Positions 43,782-54,067 are shown, counted from the stretch's first letter. The stretch is DNA of 64,000 bases from Mycolicibacterium tokaiense (GCF_010725885.1 NZ_AP022600.1:3348001-3412000), one strand, 5' to 3'. Translations and numbers: made by a program. The notes: generated from the letters alone by a model not told the origin.

Positions 43782-44822
43782 TCAGGAGGTGAGGTTGACC
43801 AACTGTTCGACGAAGCCGACGCCCTCGCGCTCATCGGTGGCCAGCGGGTGCACCAGCATGGTGGTCACGCCCGCGTCGGCGAAGGCTGCCAGGCGCTCCT
43901 TGACAAAGGAAGCGGGTCCCACCAGAGAGACGTTGCGCACCAACTCATCTGGCACCGCATTGATGGCTTCCTCCTTGCGGCCGGCCAGGAAGAGGTCCTG
44001 GATGTGGTCGGCCTCGGCGCCGTAGCCGTAGCGGGTGGCCAGCTTGTGGTAGAAATTCTGGCCGCGGGCTCCCATCCCGCCGATGTAGAGCGCCAATTGT
44101 GGCTTGGCCCAGGCCAATCGCTCTTCAACATTGTCGCCGATCGCCAGGCTGGCCGAGACCATCACATCCAGCGGGCCCAGTGCGGCATCCCGCTTGGCCG
44201 CACCGGCGCGCAGCGACTCGCCCCACACGTCGTCGGCCTTCTCGGGCAGGAAGAACACCGGCTGCCAGCCGTCGGCGATCTCGGCGGTCAGCTCCACGTT
44301 CTTCGGCCCCAGCGCGGCGATGGTGATCGGAATGCTCTCGCGCAGAGGGTGATTGATCAACCGCAGCGGCTTGCCCAGGCCGGTGCCCCGGTCGGCGGGC
44401 AAGGGCACCTGGTAGTGCTTTCCTGCGTAGTTCACCTTCTCGCGGCGCCACACCTGTCGGCAGATCTCCACCACCTCGCGGGTGCGGCCCATCGGCGCGT
44501 CGAAGGGCACACCGTGGAAGCCCTCCATCACCTGCGGCCCGGAGGTGCCGATGCCGAGGCGGAACCGGCCGTCGGAAACGTAGTCCAGGCCGGCGGCTGT
44601 CATCGCCAGCAGAGTGGGGGTGCGGGTGTAGATCGGCACCACGCCGCTGCCGAGCTCGATCGTCGAGGTCTTGGCCGCCAGATAGCCGAGCTGGCTGATG
44701 GCGTCGTAGGAGTAGGCCTCGGCGACCAAGGCGATGTCGACGCCGAGCTTCTCGAATTCGACCACCTGCTCGGCGGCCTCGCGGAAGCCGCCCGAGTAGC
44801 TCAGAAAGATGCCAGTGCGCAT
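43782..44822 (-). CDS. LLM-class F420-dependent oxidoreductase
   Basis: Luciferase-like TIM-barrel flavin/F420 oxidoreductase of 346 aa, resembling the mycobacterial Rv3520c group. Recognisable segments are FEKLGVDIALVAEAYSYDAI, then GSGVVPIYTRTPTLLAMTAA, and GRFRLGIGTSGPQVMEGFHG. The reaction and substrate are unknown; members act on lipids, steroids or xenobiotics. ATG at 44822 is preferred over 44837 because the family begins at MRTGIFLSY. A near-perfect palindrome overlaps its upstream region. Confidence 0.87.
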   Translation of the reverse strand: MRTGIFLSYSGGFREAAEQVVEFEKLGVDIALVAEAYSYDAISQLGYLAAKTSTIELGSGVVPIYTRTPTLLAMTAAGLDYVSDGRFRLGIGTSGPQVMEGFHGVPFDAPMGRTREVVEICRQVWRREKVNYAGKHYQVPLPADRGTGLGKPLRLINHPLRESIPITIAALGPKNVELTAEIADGWQPVFFLPEKADDVWGESLRAGAAKRDAALGPLDVMVSASLAIGDNVEERLAWAKPQLALYIGGMGARGQNFYHKLATRYGYGAEADHIQDLFLAGRKEEAINAVPDELVRNVSLVGPASFVKERLAAFADAGVTTMLVHPLATDEREGVGFVEQLVNLTS

Positions 44823-44837
44823 GAACGAGTTATACAC

Positions 44838-44853
44838 CCAACCAGTTGGTTGG
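44838..44853. promoter_or_regulatory. Near-palindrome CCAACCAGTTGGTTGG upstream of the LLM gene
   Basis: A 16-bp sequence, palindromic except at the two central bases, placed 16 bp upstream of the LLM start codon. Its form resembles TetR-type operators; the cognate regulator is not in this window. Confidence 0.5.
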
Positions 44854-44864
44854 CATCCGTTGCC

Positions 44865-45707
44865 TCACGGCTTGAGCAGCGAGACCACCTTGTTCTCCAG
44901 GTCCACCGGATCCTCATTCGGATCGCCCAGTTCGGTCTTCGGCAACGGCGCCTCGGGGTCTCCGAAGTCCTGATAGTCCTTGTTTCCTGCCAGCTCGGCG
45001 AGCAGAAAGCCGGTCAGCAGCGCGCGGACGATCTTCTGGGTGCTCGTGTCGGCGCCGGGCAGGCCGACCGCGCGCGCCAGCCGTCGTCCCTCCACGAGTC
45101 CGCCCGCCTTGCCGCCGTTGACCAGGCGTAACGTCCCGGCGTTCCACGCCCGGGCCAACTCGACGGCATTCGACCGCAGGGTCATCGGGTCGCCGGGGGC
45201 GGTCAGGATGAGGCCGCGGGCAGCCAGTCCGGCGGCGGCCTCTTCGGCCCGCGGAGAGGTGGAGGACGGGAACAGCGCACCGACGGCCTTCACCCGTGTG
45301 GGGGCGCCCGCGGCGGCGAACACCGCCGCCGAGCCGCCGAAACCGTGGCCCGCCACCCCCAGCTTCCCGGGGTGCACGCTGATCTGGCCCGGGCCCAGCC
45401 GCACACCCGAGATGATGTCCAGGGTCGTGCCCAGGTCGAAGGCCAGGTTCAGCGCCGACGGCGCCAGCCCCTTCTCGGTGTCCGGGGCCGCCGCCACGAT
45501 GCCCCACGACGCCAGGTGTTCCAGCGTGCCGGCGTAGCTGTGCGCGGGTGTGAGCCAATCGTGCGCGAACGCCACACCGGGCAGATTGGTGCCGGACTCC
45601 GGTGTGTAGACCACCCCCGGCAGACCGGCAAAGGCCAGGTCACCGCGCAGAACACGGTGCGGTCCACGTCGGCGAAGTTTGGCGAAGAGCTTCTTCGTAC
45701 TGGCCAC
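44865..45707 (-). CDS. Alpha/beta-hydrolase-like protein without nucleophile (Rv3438-like position)
   Basis: Protein of 280 aa with the alpha/beta-hydrolase strand pattern of dienelactone-hydrolase or chlorophyllase relatives: LPGVVYTPESGTNLPGVAFA, HDWLTPAHSYAGTLEHLASW, then the elbow GVAGHGFGGSAAVFAAAG. At the elbow the nucleophile position of GxSxG is Gly (GHGFG), so hydrolysis by the usual mechanism is unlikely. Ala/Gly-rich and without a signal peptide. Size and place beside divergent glmS match what I recall of Rv3438. Possibly a binding or regulatory pseudo-enzyme. Confidence 0.75.
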   Translation of the reverse strand: MASTKKLFAKLRRRGPHRVLRGDLAFAGLPGVVYTPESGTNLPGVAFAHDWLTPAHSYAGTLEHLASWGIVAAAPDTEKGLAPSALNLAFDLGTTLDIISGVRLGPGQISVHPGKLGVAGHGFGGSAAVFAAAGAPTRVKAVGALFPSSTSPRAEEAAAGLAARGLILTAPGDPMTLRSNAVELARAWNAGTLRLVNGGKAGGLVEGRRLARAVGLPGADTSTQKIVRALLTGFLLAELAGNKDYQDFGDPEAPLPKTELGDPNEDPVDLENKVVSLLKP

Positions 45708-45773
45708 CCCTAGACCCTATAGCGGGCGTTTCCGGAACAGGGGACAAGGGCGGCTGCACTACCCTGGTACCCC

Positions 45774-47639
45774 ATGTGCGGAATCGTCGGATACGTGGGC
45801 ACGCGTGATGCTCGCGAGGTCGTCGTCGACGCGCTCGGCAGGATGGAGTACCGCGGTTACGACTCCGCGGGCGTGGCGCTGCTGGACGGCCGGGGTGGAA
45901 TGACAATCCGTCGGCGCGCCGGCCGGTTGGCCAACCTCGAGGCCGCGCTCGCCGAAACCGATGCCGCTGCGCTGCAGGGCAGCACCGGCGTCGGCCACAC
46001 CCGCTGGGCCACCCACGGCAGACCCACCGACCGCAACGCCCACCCGCACCGCGATGCCGCGGGCAAGATCGCCGTGGTCCACAACGGCATCATCGAGAAC
46101 TACGCGCTGCTGCGCCAGGAACTCGAGAACGCCGGCGTCGAGTTCGCCAGCGACACCGACACCGAGGTCGCCGTGCATCTGGTGTCCCGCGCCTACCACG
46201 ACGGGGCCACCGCCGGAGACTTCGTGCAGTCCGTCTACTCCGTGCTGCCGCGGCTGGAAGGTCACTTCACCCTGGTCTTCGCCAACGCCGACCAGCCCGG
46301 CACCATCATCGCCGCGCGCCGGTCGACCCCGCTGGTGGTGGGCATCGGCGAGGGGGAGATGTTCGTCGGCTCCGACGTCGCGGCCTTCATCTCCTACACC
46401 CGCGAGGCTGTGGAGCTCGGTCAGGACCAGGCCGTGGTGATCACCGCCGACAGCTACGCCATCACCGACTTCCGCGGTGACGCCGCCGTGGACTACCGGC
46501 CTTTTCACATCGACTGGGACCTCTCGGCCGCCGAGAAGGGCGGCTACGAGTACTTCATGCTCAAAGAGATCGCCGAGCAGCCCGCCGCGGTGGCCGACAC
46601 CCTGCTGGGACACTTTGTCGACAACCGCATCGTGCTCGACGAGCAGCGCCTGTCCGATCAGGAACTGCGCGAGATCGACAAGGTCTTCATCGTCGCCTGC
46701 GGCACGGCGTATCACTCGGGGTTGCTGGCCAAGTACGCCATCGAGCACTGGACCCGCCTGCCCGTGGAGGTGGAACTCGCCAGCGAGTTCCGCTACCGCG
46801 ACCCGGTGCTGGACCGCAGCACCCTGGTGATCGCCATCAGCCAGTCCGGCGAGACCGCCGACACGCTGGAGGCGGTGCGCCACGCCAAGGAGCAGAAGGC
46901 GAAGGTGCTGGCCGTCTGCAACACCAACGGCAGCCAGATTCCGCGGGAATGCGACGCGGTGCTCTACACCCGCGCCGGGCCCGAGGTCGGCGTGGCGTCC
47001 ACCAAGACGTTCCTGGCGCAGGTCGCGGCCAACTACCTCGTCGGCCTGGCCCTGGCGCAGGCCCGCGGCACCAAGTACCCCGACGAGGTGCTGCGCGAGT
47101 ACAAGGAACTCGAAGCCATGCCGGACCTGGTGTCCGAGGTCTTGACGCGGATGGGATCGGTCACTGACATCGCGCGCCGGTTCGCGCAGAAGTCGACGGT
47201 GCTGTTCCTGGGCCGTCACGTGGGCTACCCGGTGGCGCTCGAGGGCGCGTTGAAGCTCAAGGAACTGGCCTACATGCACGCCGAGGGCTTCGCCGCCGGG
47301 GAGCTCAAGCACGGGCCCATCGCGCTGATCGAAGACGACCTGCCGGTGATCGTGGTGATGCCGTCCCCCAAGGGCGCGGCGATGCTGCACTCCAAGCTGC
47401 TCAGCAACATCCGCGAGATCCAGGCCCGCGGCGCGCTGACCATCGTGATCGCCGAGGAGGGTGATGAGACGGTGCGGCCCTACGCCGACCACCTGATCGA
47501 GATCCCGGCGGTGTCAACACTTTTGCAGCCGCTGCTGTCGACCATCCCGCTTCAGGTGTTCGCCGCGGCGGTGGCCCAGGCGCGTGGTTACGACGTGGAC
47601 AAACCGCGCAACCTGGCCAAGTCCGTCACCGTCGAATAG
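45774..47639 (+). CDS. glmS: Glutamine-fructose-6-phosphate aminotransferase
   Basis: Cytoplasmic enzyme of 621 aa making glucosamine-6-phosphate from fructose-6-phosphate and glutamine, the entry to UDP-GlcNAc. It begins MCGIVGYVG, so the catalytic Cys becomes residue 1 after Met removal; the glutaminase domain includes HTRWATHGRPTDRNAHPH. Two SIS isomerase domains follow (CGTAYHSG, SQSGETADTLEA) and the protein ends in the standard KPRNLAKSVTVE. A TACCCT -10-like hexamer only 9 bp before the ATG, and no ribosome-binding site, suggest a leaderless transcript. Confidence 0.98.
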   Translation: MCGIVGYVGTRDAREVVVDALGRMEYRGYDSAGVALLDGRGGMTIRRRAGRLANLEAALAETDAAALQGSTGVGHTRWATHGRPTDRNAHPHRDAAGKIAVVHNGIIENYALLRQELENAGVEFASDTDTEVAVHLVSRAYHDGATAGDFVQSVYSVLPRLEGHFTLVFANADQPGTIIAARRSTPLVVGIGEGEMFVGSDVAAFISYTREAVELGQDQAVVITADSYAITDFRGDAAVDYRPFHIDWDLSAAEKGGYEYFMLKEIAEQPAAVADTLLGHFVDNRIVLDEQRLSDQELREIDKVFIVACGTAYHSGLLAKYAIEHWTRLPVEVELASEFRYRDPVLDRSTLVIAISQSGETADTLEAVRHAKEQKAKVLAVCNTNGSQIPRECDAVLYTRAGPEVGVASTKTFLAQVAANYLVGLALAQARGTKYPDEVLREYKELEAMPDLVSEVLTRMGSVTDIARRFAQKSTVLFLGRHVGYPVALEGALKLKELAYMHAEGFAAGELKHGPIALIEDDLPVIVVMPSPKGAAMLHSKLLSNIREIQARGALTIVIAEEGDETVRPYADHLIEIPAVSTLLQPLLSTIPLQVFAAAVAQARGYDVDKPRNLAKSVTVE

Positions 47640-48032
47640 CTAGCCCAGCAGCCACCCGTCTTCGGCGCCGATGGCGATGCCGAAGACGTTGATGCCGACC
47701 ACACAGATCACCACACACGCCACGAACGTCCCCACCGCGATCGGCCAGGCCAGCGCTCGTCGCAGCAGCGCCAGCACGGTGAAGGTGATGCCGATGACGC
47801 CGGTGACGCCGGTGATCAGCAGGGTGCCGCTGACCGACCCGATGGCGCCCTGCACGCTGCACGTCGCGGGCGGGCAGGTGTCGAGGAACGCCAGCATGAA
47901 CACCCCGATGAAGGTCGCGAACGCGCCGAACGCCACCGTCAGGATGATCGCGGTGATCGAAACCCCCAGATCCACACCGGAAATCGGCGGCTTGCGCGGG
48001 GCAGGCGGTGCTGGGGGCATCCCGTAGACCAT
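47640..48032 (-). CDS. Small membrane protein next to glmS
   Basis: Protein of 130 aa with a Pro-rich cytoplasmic N-terminus (YGMPPAPPAPRKPP) and three predicted transmembrane helices at about residues 25-50, 68-90 and 95-120. A CPPATC pair lies in the first loop and may form a disulfide. No family function is known to me. It converges on glmS with no gap between the stop codons. Confidence 0.65.
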   Translation of the reverse strand: MVYGMPPAPPAPRKPPISGVDLGVSITAIILTVAFGAFATFIGVFMLAFLDTCPPATCSVQGAIGSVSGTLLITGVTGVIGITFTVLALLRRALAWPIAVGTFVACVVICVVGINVFGIAIGAEDGWLLG

Positions 48033-48075
48033 GCCGCGAGTCTAAACTCGTGCCATCGACCTCACCGTTCCCGAC

Positions 48076-48984
48076 GTGCGGATCGCCGTCGACAACCGGA
48101 TCGGGCACTTCCGCAGTGCCGCGGCGTTCGCTGACTTCCTCGACCATTACCGCTCGTGCTGTGCGGCCATGCCGCCGGCAGCCGGCATCAGGGACCTCCC
48201 GACGGCGTTCGGCACCGTGCGCTGCTACCGCTTCGCCGGGGGCTCCGGCACCCCGGTGCTGCTGTTGCCCGGACGCAACGGCCCCACTCCGGTGTACGGC
48301 ACCAACGTTGCGGCGCTGCTGCCCCAGCGTGACGTCTACTGCCTGGACCTGCTCGGTGAACCGGGCCTGTCGGTGCAGACCGCGCCCATCACCGACAGCG
48401 CCGATCAGGCGCGCTGGCTGCATCAGGCCATCACCGGTCTGCAGCTGCCGCGGCTGCACCTGTGCGGCATCTCCATCGGCGGGTGGGCTGCGGTCAACTA
48501 CGCTGTGCGCTGCCGTGGGCCGGTGGCCTCGCTGACCCTGCTGGACCCGGCCATGACCTTCGACCGCATCCCGCTGCCCATGCTGGCGGCCTCGATCCCC
48601 ATGGTGATCCCCGTTGTGCCGCAATGGATCAGACGACGGCTGCTGAGCTGGATCGCCGGCGGCTCCGATGTGGGCGCGGCCGCACCGGTAGCGGAGTTGA
48701 TCAGCGCAGGCACCACCGACTTCGTGCTGCGGCTGCCGGCGCCGGTCAGGTTCACCGACGCGCAGCTGCAGGGTCTGCAGCTGCCGGTCCTGGGGTTGCT
48801 GGGTGGGCGCAGTGTGGTGGTGCGGGCCGACCGGGCGGCGCAACATGCGCGGAAGCTGTTGCCGCAGGCACAGATCGAAGTCTGGCCGGAGGCCTCGCAC
48901 GCGATCAACGGTGAGTACCCCGACGAGATCGCCGCGCGTGCCCGGCGGTTCTGGGACACCGGCGGCGCCGACCACGTAGCCTGA
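48076..48984 (+). CDS. Alpha/beta hydrolase
   Basis: Hydrolase of 302 aa. The oxyanion region PVLLLPGRNGPTPVYGTNVA, the nucleophile elbow LCGISIGGWAAVNYA with an intact Ser, and the terminal His (EASHAINGEYPDEI) form a complete triad pattern. No signal peptide is seen. GTG start at 48076. It lies 5 bp before nnr and is probably co-transcribed with it; substrate unknown. Confidence 0.8.
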   Translation: MRIAVDNRIGHFRSAAAFADFLDHYRSCCAAMPPAAGIRDLPTAFGTVRCYRFAGGSGTPVLLLPGRNGPTPVYGTNVAALLPQRDVYCLDLLGEPGLSVQTAPITDSADQARWLHQAITGLQLPRLHLCGISIGGWAAVNYAVRCRGPVASLTLLDPAMTFDRIPLPMLAASIPMVIPVVPQWIRRRLLSWIAGGSDVGAAAPVAELISAGTTDFVLRLPAPVRFTDAQLQGLQLPVLGLLGGRSVVVRADRAAQHARKLLPQAQIEVWPEASHAINGEYPDEIAARARRFWDTGGADHVA

Positions 48985-48989
48985 GGCCG

Positions 48990-50402
48990 ATGCGTCACTA
49001 CTACACCGCCGAGGCGATCCGCGCCGCCGAGGCGCCGTTGCTGGCCGCACTGCCCGACGGAGTGCTGATGCGCCGCGCCGCCCACGGCCTGGCCACTGCG
49101 ATCGCGCGGGAACTCCGGATGCGGACCGGTGCCGTTTCGGGCCGCAGCGTCAGTGCCGTCGTCGGCTCCGGGGACAACGGGGGTGATGCGTTGTGGGCCG
49201 CGACTCTGCTGCGCCGCCGCGGGGTCGCGGCCGAGGCGGTGCTGCTCAATCCCGACCGGGCCCACGCCGCGGGGTTGCGGGCATTCCGCGCTGCGGGCGG
49301 CCGTGTCGTCGAATCAATTTCACCGGCAACAGATCTGGTGATCGACGGCGTGGTCGGCATCTCCGGGTCCGGGCCGCTACGCGACCACGCGGCGGCCGTC
49401 TTCGCCGCCACCGACGCGCCCGTGGTGGCCGTTGACATCCCCAGCGGGATCGACGTCCACACCGGCGCCACCCCGGGATCCCACGTGCACGCGGCGCTCA
49501 CCGTCACCTTCGGCGGGCTCAAGCCCGTGCACGCGCTGGCCGACTGCGGACGGGTGGAGCTTGTCGACATCGGGTTGGACCTGCCCGAAACCGACCTGTA
49601 CGGGTTCGATGCCCCCGACGTCCGGGAACGGTGGCCCATCCCCGGGCGCGACGACGACAAGTACACCCAGGGTGTGACCGGGATCCTGGCCGGCTCGGCC
49701 ACCTACCCCGGTGCGGCAATCCTGTGTACCGGGGCCGCCGTGGCCGCCACGGCGGGCATGGTCCGCTACGCCGGCACCGCCGCGGCCGAGGTGGTCTCCC
49801 ACTGGCCGGAGGTCATCGCCACCACGGACCTGGCCTCCGCGGGTCGAGTCCAGGCGTGGGTGGCGGGCCCCGGTCTGGGCACCGACGAGGCCGGTGCACG
49901 GGCTCTGATGTTCGCACTCGACACCGACCTGCCGGTGATCGCCGACGCCGACGCACTGACCATCCTCTCGGCCCACCCCGAGCTGGTGGCGGGCCGCACC
50001 GCCCCCACGGTGCTGACCCCGCACGCGGGGGAGTACCGCAGGCTGGCCGGGCGCGCCCCGGGTGACGACCGGGTGGGCGCCGCCCGGCGGCTGGCCGAGC
50101 AGCTGGGCGTCACCGTGCTGCTCAAGGGCAACGTCACCGTCATCGCCGAACCCGCGGGGCGGGTGTTCCTCAACCCGGCCGGTCAGTCCTGGGCAGCCAC
50201 CGCCGGTTCCGGTGACCTGCTGTCCGGGGTGATCGGCCCCCTGCTGGCCGCCGGGCTGGCGCCGGGCGAGGCGGCCGCCGCGGCGGCATTCGTGCACGCC
50301 CGGGCCGCCGGCCTGGCCGCCGCCGACCCCGGACCCGCCCCGGCCCCGACCTCGGCGTCGGGCATCCTCGCTCATCTCCGCCGCTCGATCGCCAGCCTCT
50401 AG
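48990..50402 (+). CDS. nnr: Bifunctional NAD(P)HX epimerase/dehydratase
   Basis: Metabolite-repair enzyme of 470 aa that restores hydrated NAD(P)H. The N-terminal YjeF epimerase domain (1-215) shows GSGDNGGDALWAATLL and VVAVDIPSGIDVHTG. The C-terminal ADP-dependent dehydratase domain has AWVAGPGLGTDEAG, LTPHAGEYRRLAG, LLKGNVTVIAE and the active-site AGSGDLLSGVIGPLLAAGL. Position matches Rv3433c. ATG at 48990. Confidence 0.95.
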   Translation: MRHYYTAEAIRAAEAPLLAALPDGVLMRRAAHGLATAIARELRMRTGAVSGRSVSAVVGSGDNGGDALWAATLLRRRGVAAEAVLLNPDRAHAAGLRAFRAAGGRVVESISPATDLVIDGVVGISGSGPLRDHAAAVFAATDAPVVAVDIPSGIDVHTGATPGSHVHAALTVTFGGLKPVHALADCGRVELVDIGLDLPETDLYGFDAPDVRERWPIPGRDDDKYTQGVTGILAGSATYPGAAILCTGAAVAATAGMVRYAGTAAAEVVSHWPEVIATTDLASAGRVQAWVAGPGLGTDEAGARALMFALDTDLPVIADADALTILSAHPELVAGRTAPTVLTPHAGEYRRLAGRAPGDDRVGAARRLAEQLGVTVLLKGNVTVIAEPAGRVFLNPAGQSWAATAGSGDLLSGVIGPLLAAGLAPGEAAAAAAFVHARAAGLAAADPGPAPAPTSASGILAHLRRSIASL

Positions 50403-50412
50403 GAAGGGAACC

Positions 50413-51795
50413 ATGCCGCACATCAATCGCGCGTCGTCCTCGATCACCCCGGCCTACACCGGGCGGATGTTCACCGCGCCGATCCCGTCGCTCCGGCTGC
50501 CCGACGAGCCGATGGACCCCACTGCGGCCTACCGCTTCATCCACGACGAGCTGATGCTCGACGGCAGCTCCCGGCTCAACCTGGCCACGTTCGTGACGAC
50601 GTGGATGGACCCGGAGGCCGAGAAGCTGATGGCCGAGACGTTCGACAAGAACATGATCGACAAGGACGAGTACCCGGCCACCGCCGCCATCGAGCAGCGC
50701 TGCGTCTGCATGGTCGCCGACCTCTTCCACGCCGAGAACCTGCGCGACGACGACCCCTCCAGCGCCATCGGTGTGTCCACCGTCGGCTCCAGTGAAGCGG
50801 TCATGCTCGGCGGACTGGCGCTGAAGTGGCGCTGGAAGGAGCGCGTCGGCACGAACTGGCGCACGCGCACGCCGAACCTGGTGATGGGTTCGAACGTGCA
50901 GGTGGTGTGGGAGAAGTTCTGCCGCTACTTCGAGGTCGAGCCGCGCTACCTGCCCATGGAGGAGGGGCGCTACGTCATCACCCCGGAGCAGGTGCTCGAA
51001 CACGTCGACGAGGACACCATCGGAGTCGTCGCCATCCTGGGCACCACCTACACCGGTGAACTGGAGCCCGTCGCACAGATCTGCGCGGCCCTGGACCAGC
51101 TGGCGGATGAGAAGGGCCTCGACATCCCCGTGCACGTCGACGCCGCCAGCGGCGGTTTTGTGGTGCCGTTCCTGCACCCGGACATCGAGTGGGACTTCCG
51201 CTTGCCGCGGGTGGCGTCCATCAACGTCAGCGGCCACAAATACGGCCTGACCTACCCCGGCATCGGCTTCGTGGTGTGGCGCAACGCCGACTGCCTGCCC
51301 GAGGACCTGGTGTTCCGGGTGAATTACCTGGGCGGGGACATGCCCACGTTCACGTTGAACTTCTCCCGTCCCGGCAACCAGGTGGTGGGCCAGTACTACA
51401 ACTTTCTGCGCTTCGGTCGCGCTGGATACGGCCAGGTGATGACGTGTCTGTCCAGCACCGCGCGCTGGCTGGCCGACGAGCTGGACAAAAGCGAGCACTT
51501 CGAGGTGATCTCCGACGGCTCGGCCATCCCGGTGGTGGCGTTCCGGCTGTCCGGCGACCCCGGCTACACCGAGTTCGACGTGTCCGCCGGCCTGCGCAGC
51601 TACGGCTGGCAGGTGCCCGCGTACACGATGCCCGAGGGGGCGCAGGACGTCGCGGTGCTGCGGGTGGTGGTGCGTGAGGGGTTCTCCACCGACCTGGCGC
51701 GGGCACTCAAGGACGACATGATCGAGGTGCTCGGCAAGCTGGACAAGCTCAAGCCGCAGGGCACCTTCGACGATGTGCAGCACTTCGCCCACTGA
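50413..51795 (+). CDS. gadB: Glutamate decarboxylase
   Basis: PLP-dependent enzyme of 460 aa that decarboxylates glutamate to GABA, consuming a proton. The cofactor Lys is in [16 protein letters not shown], the substrate/PLP region [18 protein letters not shown] precedes it, and the N-terminal [20 protein letters not shown] is typical of bacterial GadB. AGGAAGGG serves as ribosome-binding site. It lies 10 bp after nnr, as in M. tuberculosis (Rv3432c). No glutamate/GABA antiporter is seen nearby. Confidence 0.95.
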   Translation: MPHINRASSSITPAYTGRMFTAPIPSLRLPDEPMDPTAAYRFIHDELMLDGSSRLNLATFVTTWMDPEAEKLMAETFDKNMIDKDEYPATAAIEQRCVCMVADLFHAENLRDDDPSSAIGVSTVGSSEAVMLGGLALKWRWKERVGTNWRTRTPNLVMGSNVQVVWEKFCRYFEVEPRYLPMEEGRYVITPEQVLEHVDEDTIGVVAILGTTYTGELEPVAQICAALDQLADEKGLDIPVHVDAASGGFVVPFLHPDIEWDFRLPRVASINVSGHKYGLTYPGIGFVVWRNADCLPEDLVFRVNYLGGDMPTFTLNFSRPGNQVVGQYYNFLRFGRAGYGQVMTCLSSTARWLADELDKSEHFEVISDGSAIPVVAFRLSGDPGYTEFDVSAGLRSYGWQVPAYTMPEGAQDVAVLRVVVREGFSTDLARALKDDMIEVLGKLDKLKPQGTFDDVQHFAH

Positions 51796-51818
51796 CCCGT
51801 CTGGGACAATCGACGGCG

Positions 51819-52961
51819 GTGAAGACAACCGAGACCCCCGTGAGCGCCCCGACTGCTCAGATCGACCTGGACGCGATCGCCCACAACGTGCGGGTGCTGA
51901 TCGAGCATGCCGGCTCGGCGGCGGTGATGGCGGTGGTCAAAGCCGACGGCTACGGCCACGGCGCGGCGCAGGTCGGCCGGGCCGCGCTGGCCGCCGGTGC
52001 CGCGGAACTGGGTGTCACCACCGTCGGTGAGGCACTGGCGCTGCGCGGTGCCGGGATCACCGCGCCGGTGCTGTCCTGGCTGCATCCGCCCGGCACGGAC
52101 TTCGCCCCGGCGATCGCCGCCGACGTCCAGCTGGCGGTGTCGTCGGCAGAACAACTGGACGGGGTGCTCGAGGGCGTTCGCCGCACCGGCACCACGGCCA
52201 TCGTCACCGTCAAGGTCGACACCGGTCTCAACCGCAACGGAGTGCCCGCCGCGGCGTTCCCTGACATGGTGGCGGCGCTGCGTCGCGCGGTCGCCGAGGA
52301 CGCCATCCGGCTGCGCGGGATCATGAGTCACCTGGCGTGCGGAGACGAGCCGCAGAGCTCGGTCAACGACACGCAACGGCAGCGGTTCGTGCAGATGTGC
52401 GAGTACGCGCGTGCCCACGGACTGCACTTCGAGGTGGCGCACCTGGCCAATTCGCCGGCCACCGTGACGCGTCCCGACCTGGCGTTCGACATGGTGCGCC
52501 CGGGCATCGCCGTGTACGGGCTGAGCCCCATACCGAGCCGGGGTGACTTCGGTCTGATCCCCGCGATGACGCTGAAAGCCCCTGTGATGCTGGTGAAGTC
52601 ACTGCGCGCCGGTGACGGCGTGTCCTACGGCCACACCTGGGTGGCCGACCGGGACACCGGAGTCGCGGTGATTCCGCTGGGATACGCCGACGGCATCTTC
52701 CGGGCGCTGGGCGGGCAGATGGAAGTCCTGATCAACGGCGTGCGGCACCGCAGCGTGGGCCGGGTGTGCATGGATCAGTTCGTGGTGGACATCGGTCACC
52801 ACGACGTGGCCGCCGGAGACGAGGCAATCCTGTTCGGGCCCGGCGCTTTCGGTGAGCAGACCGCCCAGGACTGGGCGCAACTGCTCGGCACCATCAACTA
52901 CGAGGTCGCCACCAGCCCGCGGGCCCGGGTGGTCCGCAGCTACCGGGGAGGCCCGCAGTGA
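51819..52961 (+). CDS. alr: Alanine racemase
   Basis: PLP enzyme of 380 aa making D-alanine for peptidoglycan. The cofactor Lys is in [18 protein letters not shown]; the fold-III barrel continues through [12 protein letters not shown] and [10 protein letters not shown], and the catalytic Tyr lies in [16 protein letters not shown]. The C-terminal beta domain ends in [21 protein letters not shown] at 51819, supported by the family N-terminus. It starts the run of overlapping genes to tsaD. Confidence 0.96.
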   Translation: MKTTETPVSAPTAQIDLDAIAHNVRVLIEHAGSAAVMAVVKADGYGHGAAQVGRAALAAGAAELGVTTVGEALALRGAGITAPVLSWLHPPGTDFAPAIAADVQLAVSSAEQLDGVLEGVRRTGTTAIVTVKVDTGLNRNGVPAAAFPDMVAALRRAVAEDAIRLRGIMSHLACGDEPQSSVNDTQRQRFVQMCEYARAHGLHFEVAHLANSPATVTRPDLAFDMVRPGIAVYGLSPIPSRGDFGLIPAMTLKAPVMLVKSLRAGDGVSYGHTWVADRDTGVAVIPLGYADGIFRALGGQMEVLINGVRHRSVGRVCMDQFVVDIGHHDVAAGDEAILFGPGAFGEQTAQDWAQLLGTINYEVATSPRARVVRSYRGGPQ

Positions 52962-54067
52962 CCGAACCCCTGCAGCGCGGGCCCCGGTGGGGTCGTTGGC
53001 TGGCCGGTGCCACCGGCCTGGGCGCGGTGGCCGCGGTGGCGGGCGCTTCGGTGGCCAGGTCCATGACGCGCCGCTCGGTTCCCGACGATCCCTGGGCGGC
53101 GGAGGATTTCGCGCTGCTGGAAACCGACCGCGGCGGCGTGCTGACCACGCCCGACGGGGTGGATCTGGTGGTGCGCGAATCGGGTCCCGAGGACGCGCCG
53201 GTGACGGTGGTGTTCGCCCATGGATTCTGTATGAACATGGGCGCGTTCCACTTTCAGCGCCGCGAGCTCAGCGCCATGTGGGGCGAGCAGGTTCGCATGA
53301 TCTTCTACGACCAGCGCGGGCACGGCCGCTCCGGCGCCGCCGCCCCGGACACCTATACCGTCGAACAGCTGGGCCAGGACCTGGAACTGGTGTTGACCAC
53401 CATGGCACCCAGGGGATCGGTGGTGTTGATCGGGCATTCGATGGGCGGCATGACCGTGCTGTCCCACGCCCGGCAGTTCCCGCGGCGCTACGGCAGCCAC
53501 ATCGTCGGTGCGGCCATCATCTCGTCTGCGGCAGAAGGGCTTTCCCGGTCCCCCTTGGGGGAGATCCTGCAGAACCCCGCGCTGGAGGCGGCCCGCTTCG
53601 CGACGCGCTACGCTCCGAAGACGGTGCACCGGGGCCGCGGCGCGGTGCGGTGGATCCTGGCGCCGGTGTTGCAGGCGGCGTCTTTCGGCGACGAGCAGGT
53701 CAGCCCCGCGGTGGCCAAGTACTCCGAGGAGATGATCCACGACACCCCGGTGGAGACCATGGTCGGTTTCCTGCACGCCCTGGGCACCCACGACGAGAGC
53801 GCGGCCCTGCCGGTACTGGCGAAGATCCCCACCCTGATCGCGTGCGGTTCCAAGGACGTGCTGACCACCGCCGAGCACTCCGAGGAAATGGCCGCCGAGC
53901 TACCCAAGGCCGAGCTGCTGATTCTCGGCGGGGCCGGGCATCTGGTGCAGATGGAGCAGCCCGATCCCATCGACGACGCGCTGGTGCGATTGGTGGACCG
54001 GGCGAGCCCGAGCAAGCTGGTGGCGTTGACGCGCCGCATCAGGGAACGGACCCGATCCCGTGGCTGA
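52958..54067 (+). CDS. Alpha/beta hydrolase between alr and tsaE
   Basis: Hydrolase of 369 aa with an N-terminal hydrophobic helix at about residues 15-30 that may anchor it to the membrane. The catalytic pattern is complete: [29 protein letters not shown], the elbow [20 protein letters not shown], and the terminal His in [14 protein letters not shown]. Its substrate is unknown. GTG start overlaps the alr stop by 4 bp and its end overlaps tsaE by 8 bp, so it is embedded in the operon. Confidence 0.88.
   Translation: MTEPLQRGPRWGRWLAGATGLGAVAAVAGASVARSMTRRSVPDDPWAAEDFALLETDRGGVLTTPDGVDLVVRESGPEDAPVTVVFAHGFCMNMGAFHFQRRELSAMWGEQVRMIFYDQRGHGRSGAAAPDTYTVEQLGQDLELVLTTMAPRGSVVLIGHSMGGMTVLSHARQFPRRYGSHIVGAAIISSAAEGLSRSPLGEILQNPALEAARFATRYAPKTVHRGRGAVRWILAPVLQAASFGDEQVSPAVAKYSEEMIHDTPVETMVGFLHALGTHDESAALPVLAKIPTLIACGSKDVLTTAEHSEEMAAELPKAELLILGGAGHLVQMEQPDPIDDALVRLVDRASPSKLVALTRRIRERTRSRG

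Noticed and set aside
45759..47492. 577-codon minus-strand frame opposite glmS
   Set aside because: Shadow frame; glmS is certain and the antisense translation shows no recognisable domain.
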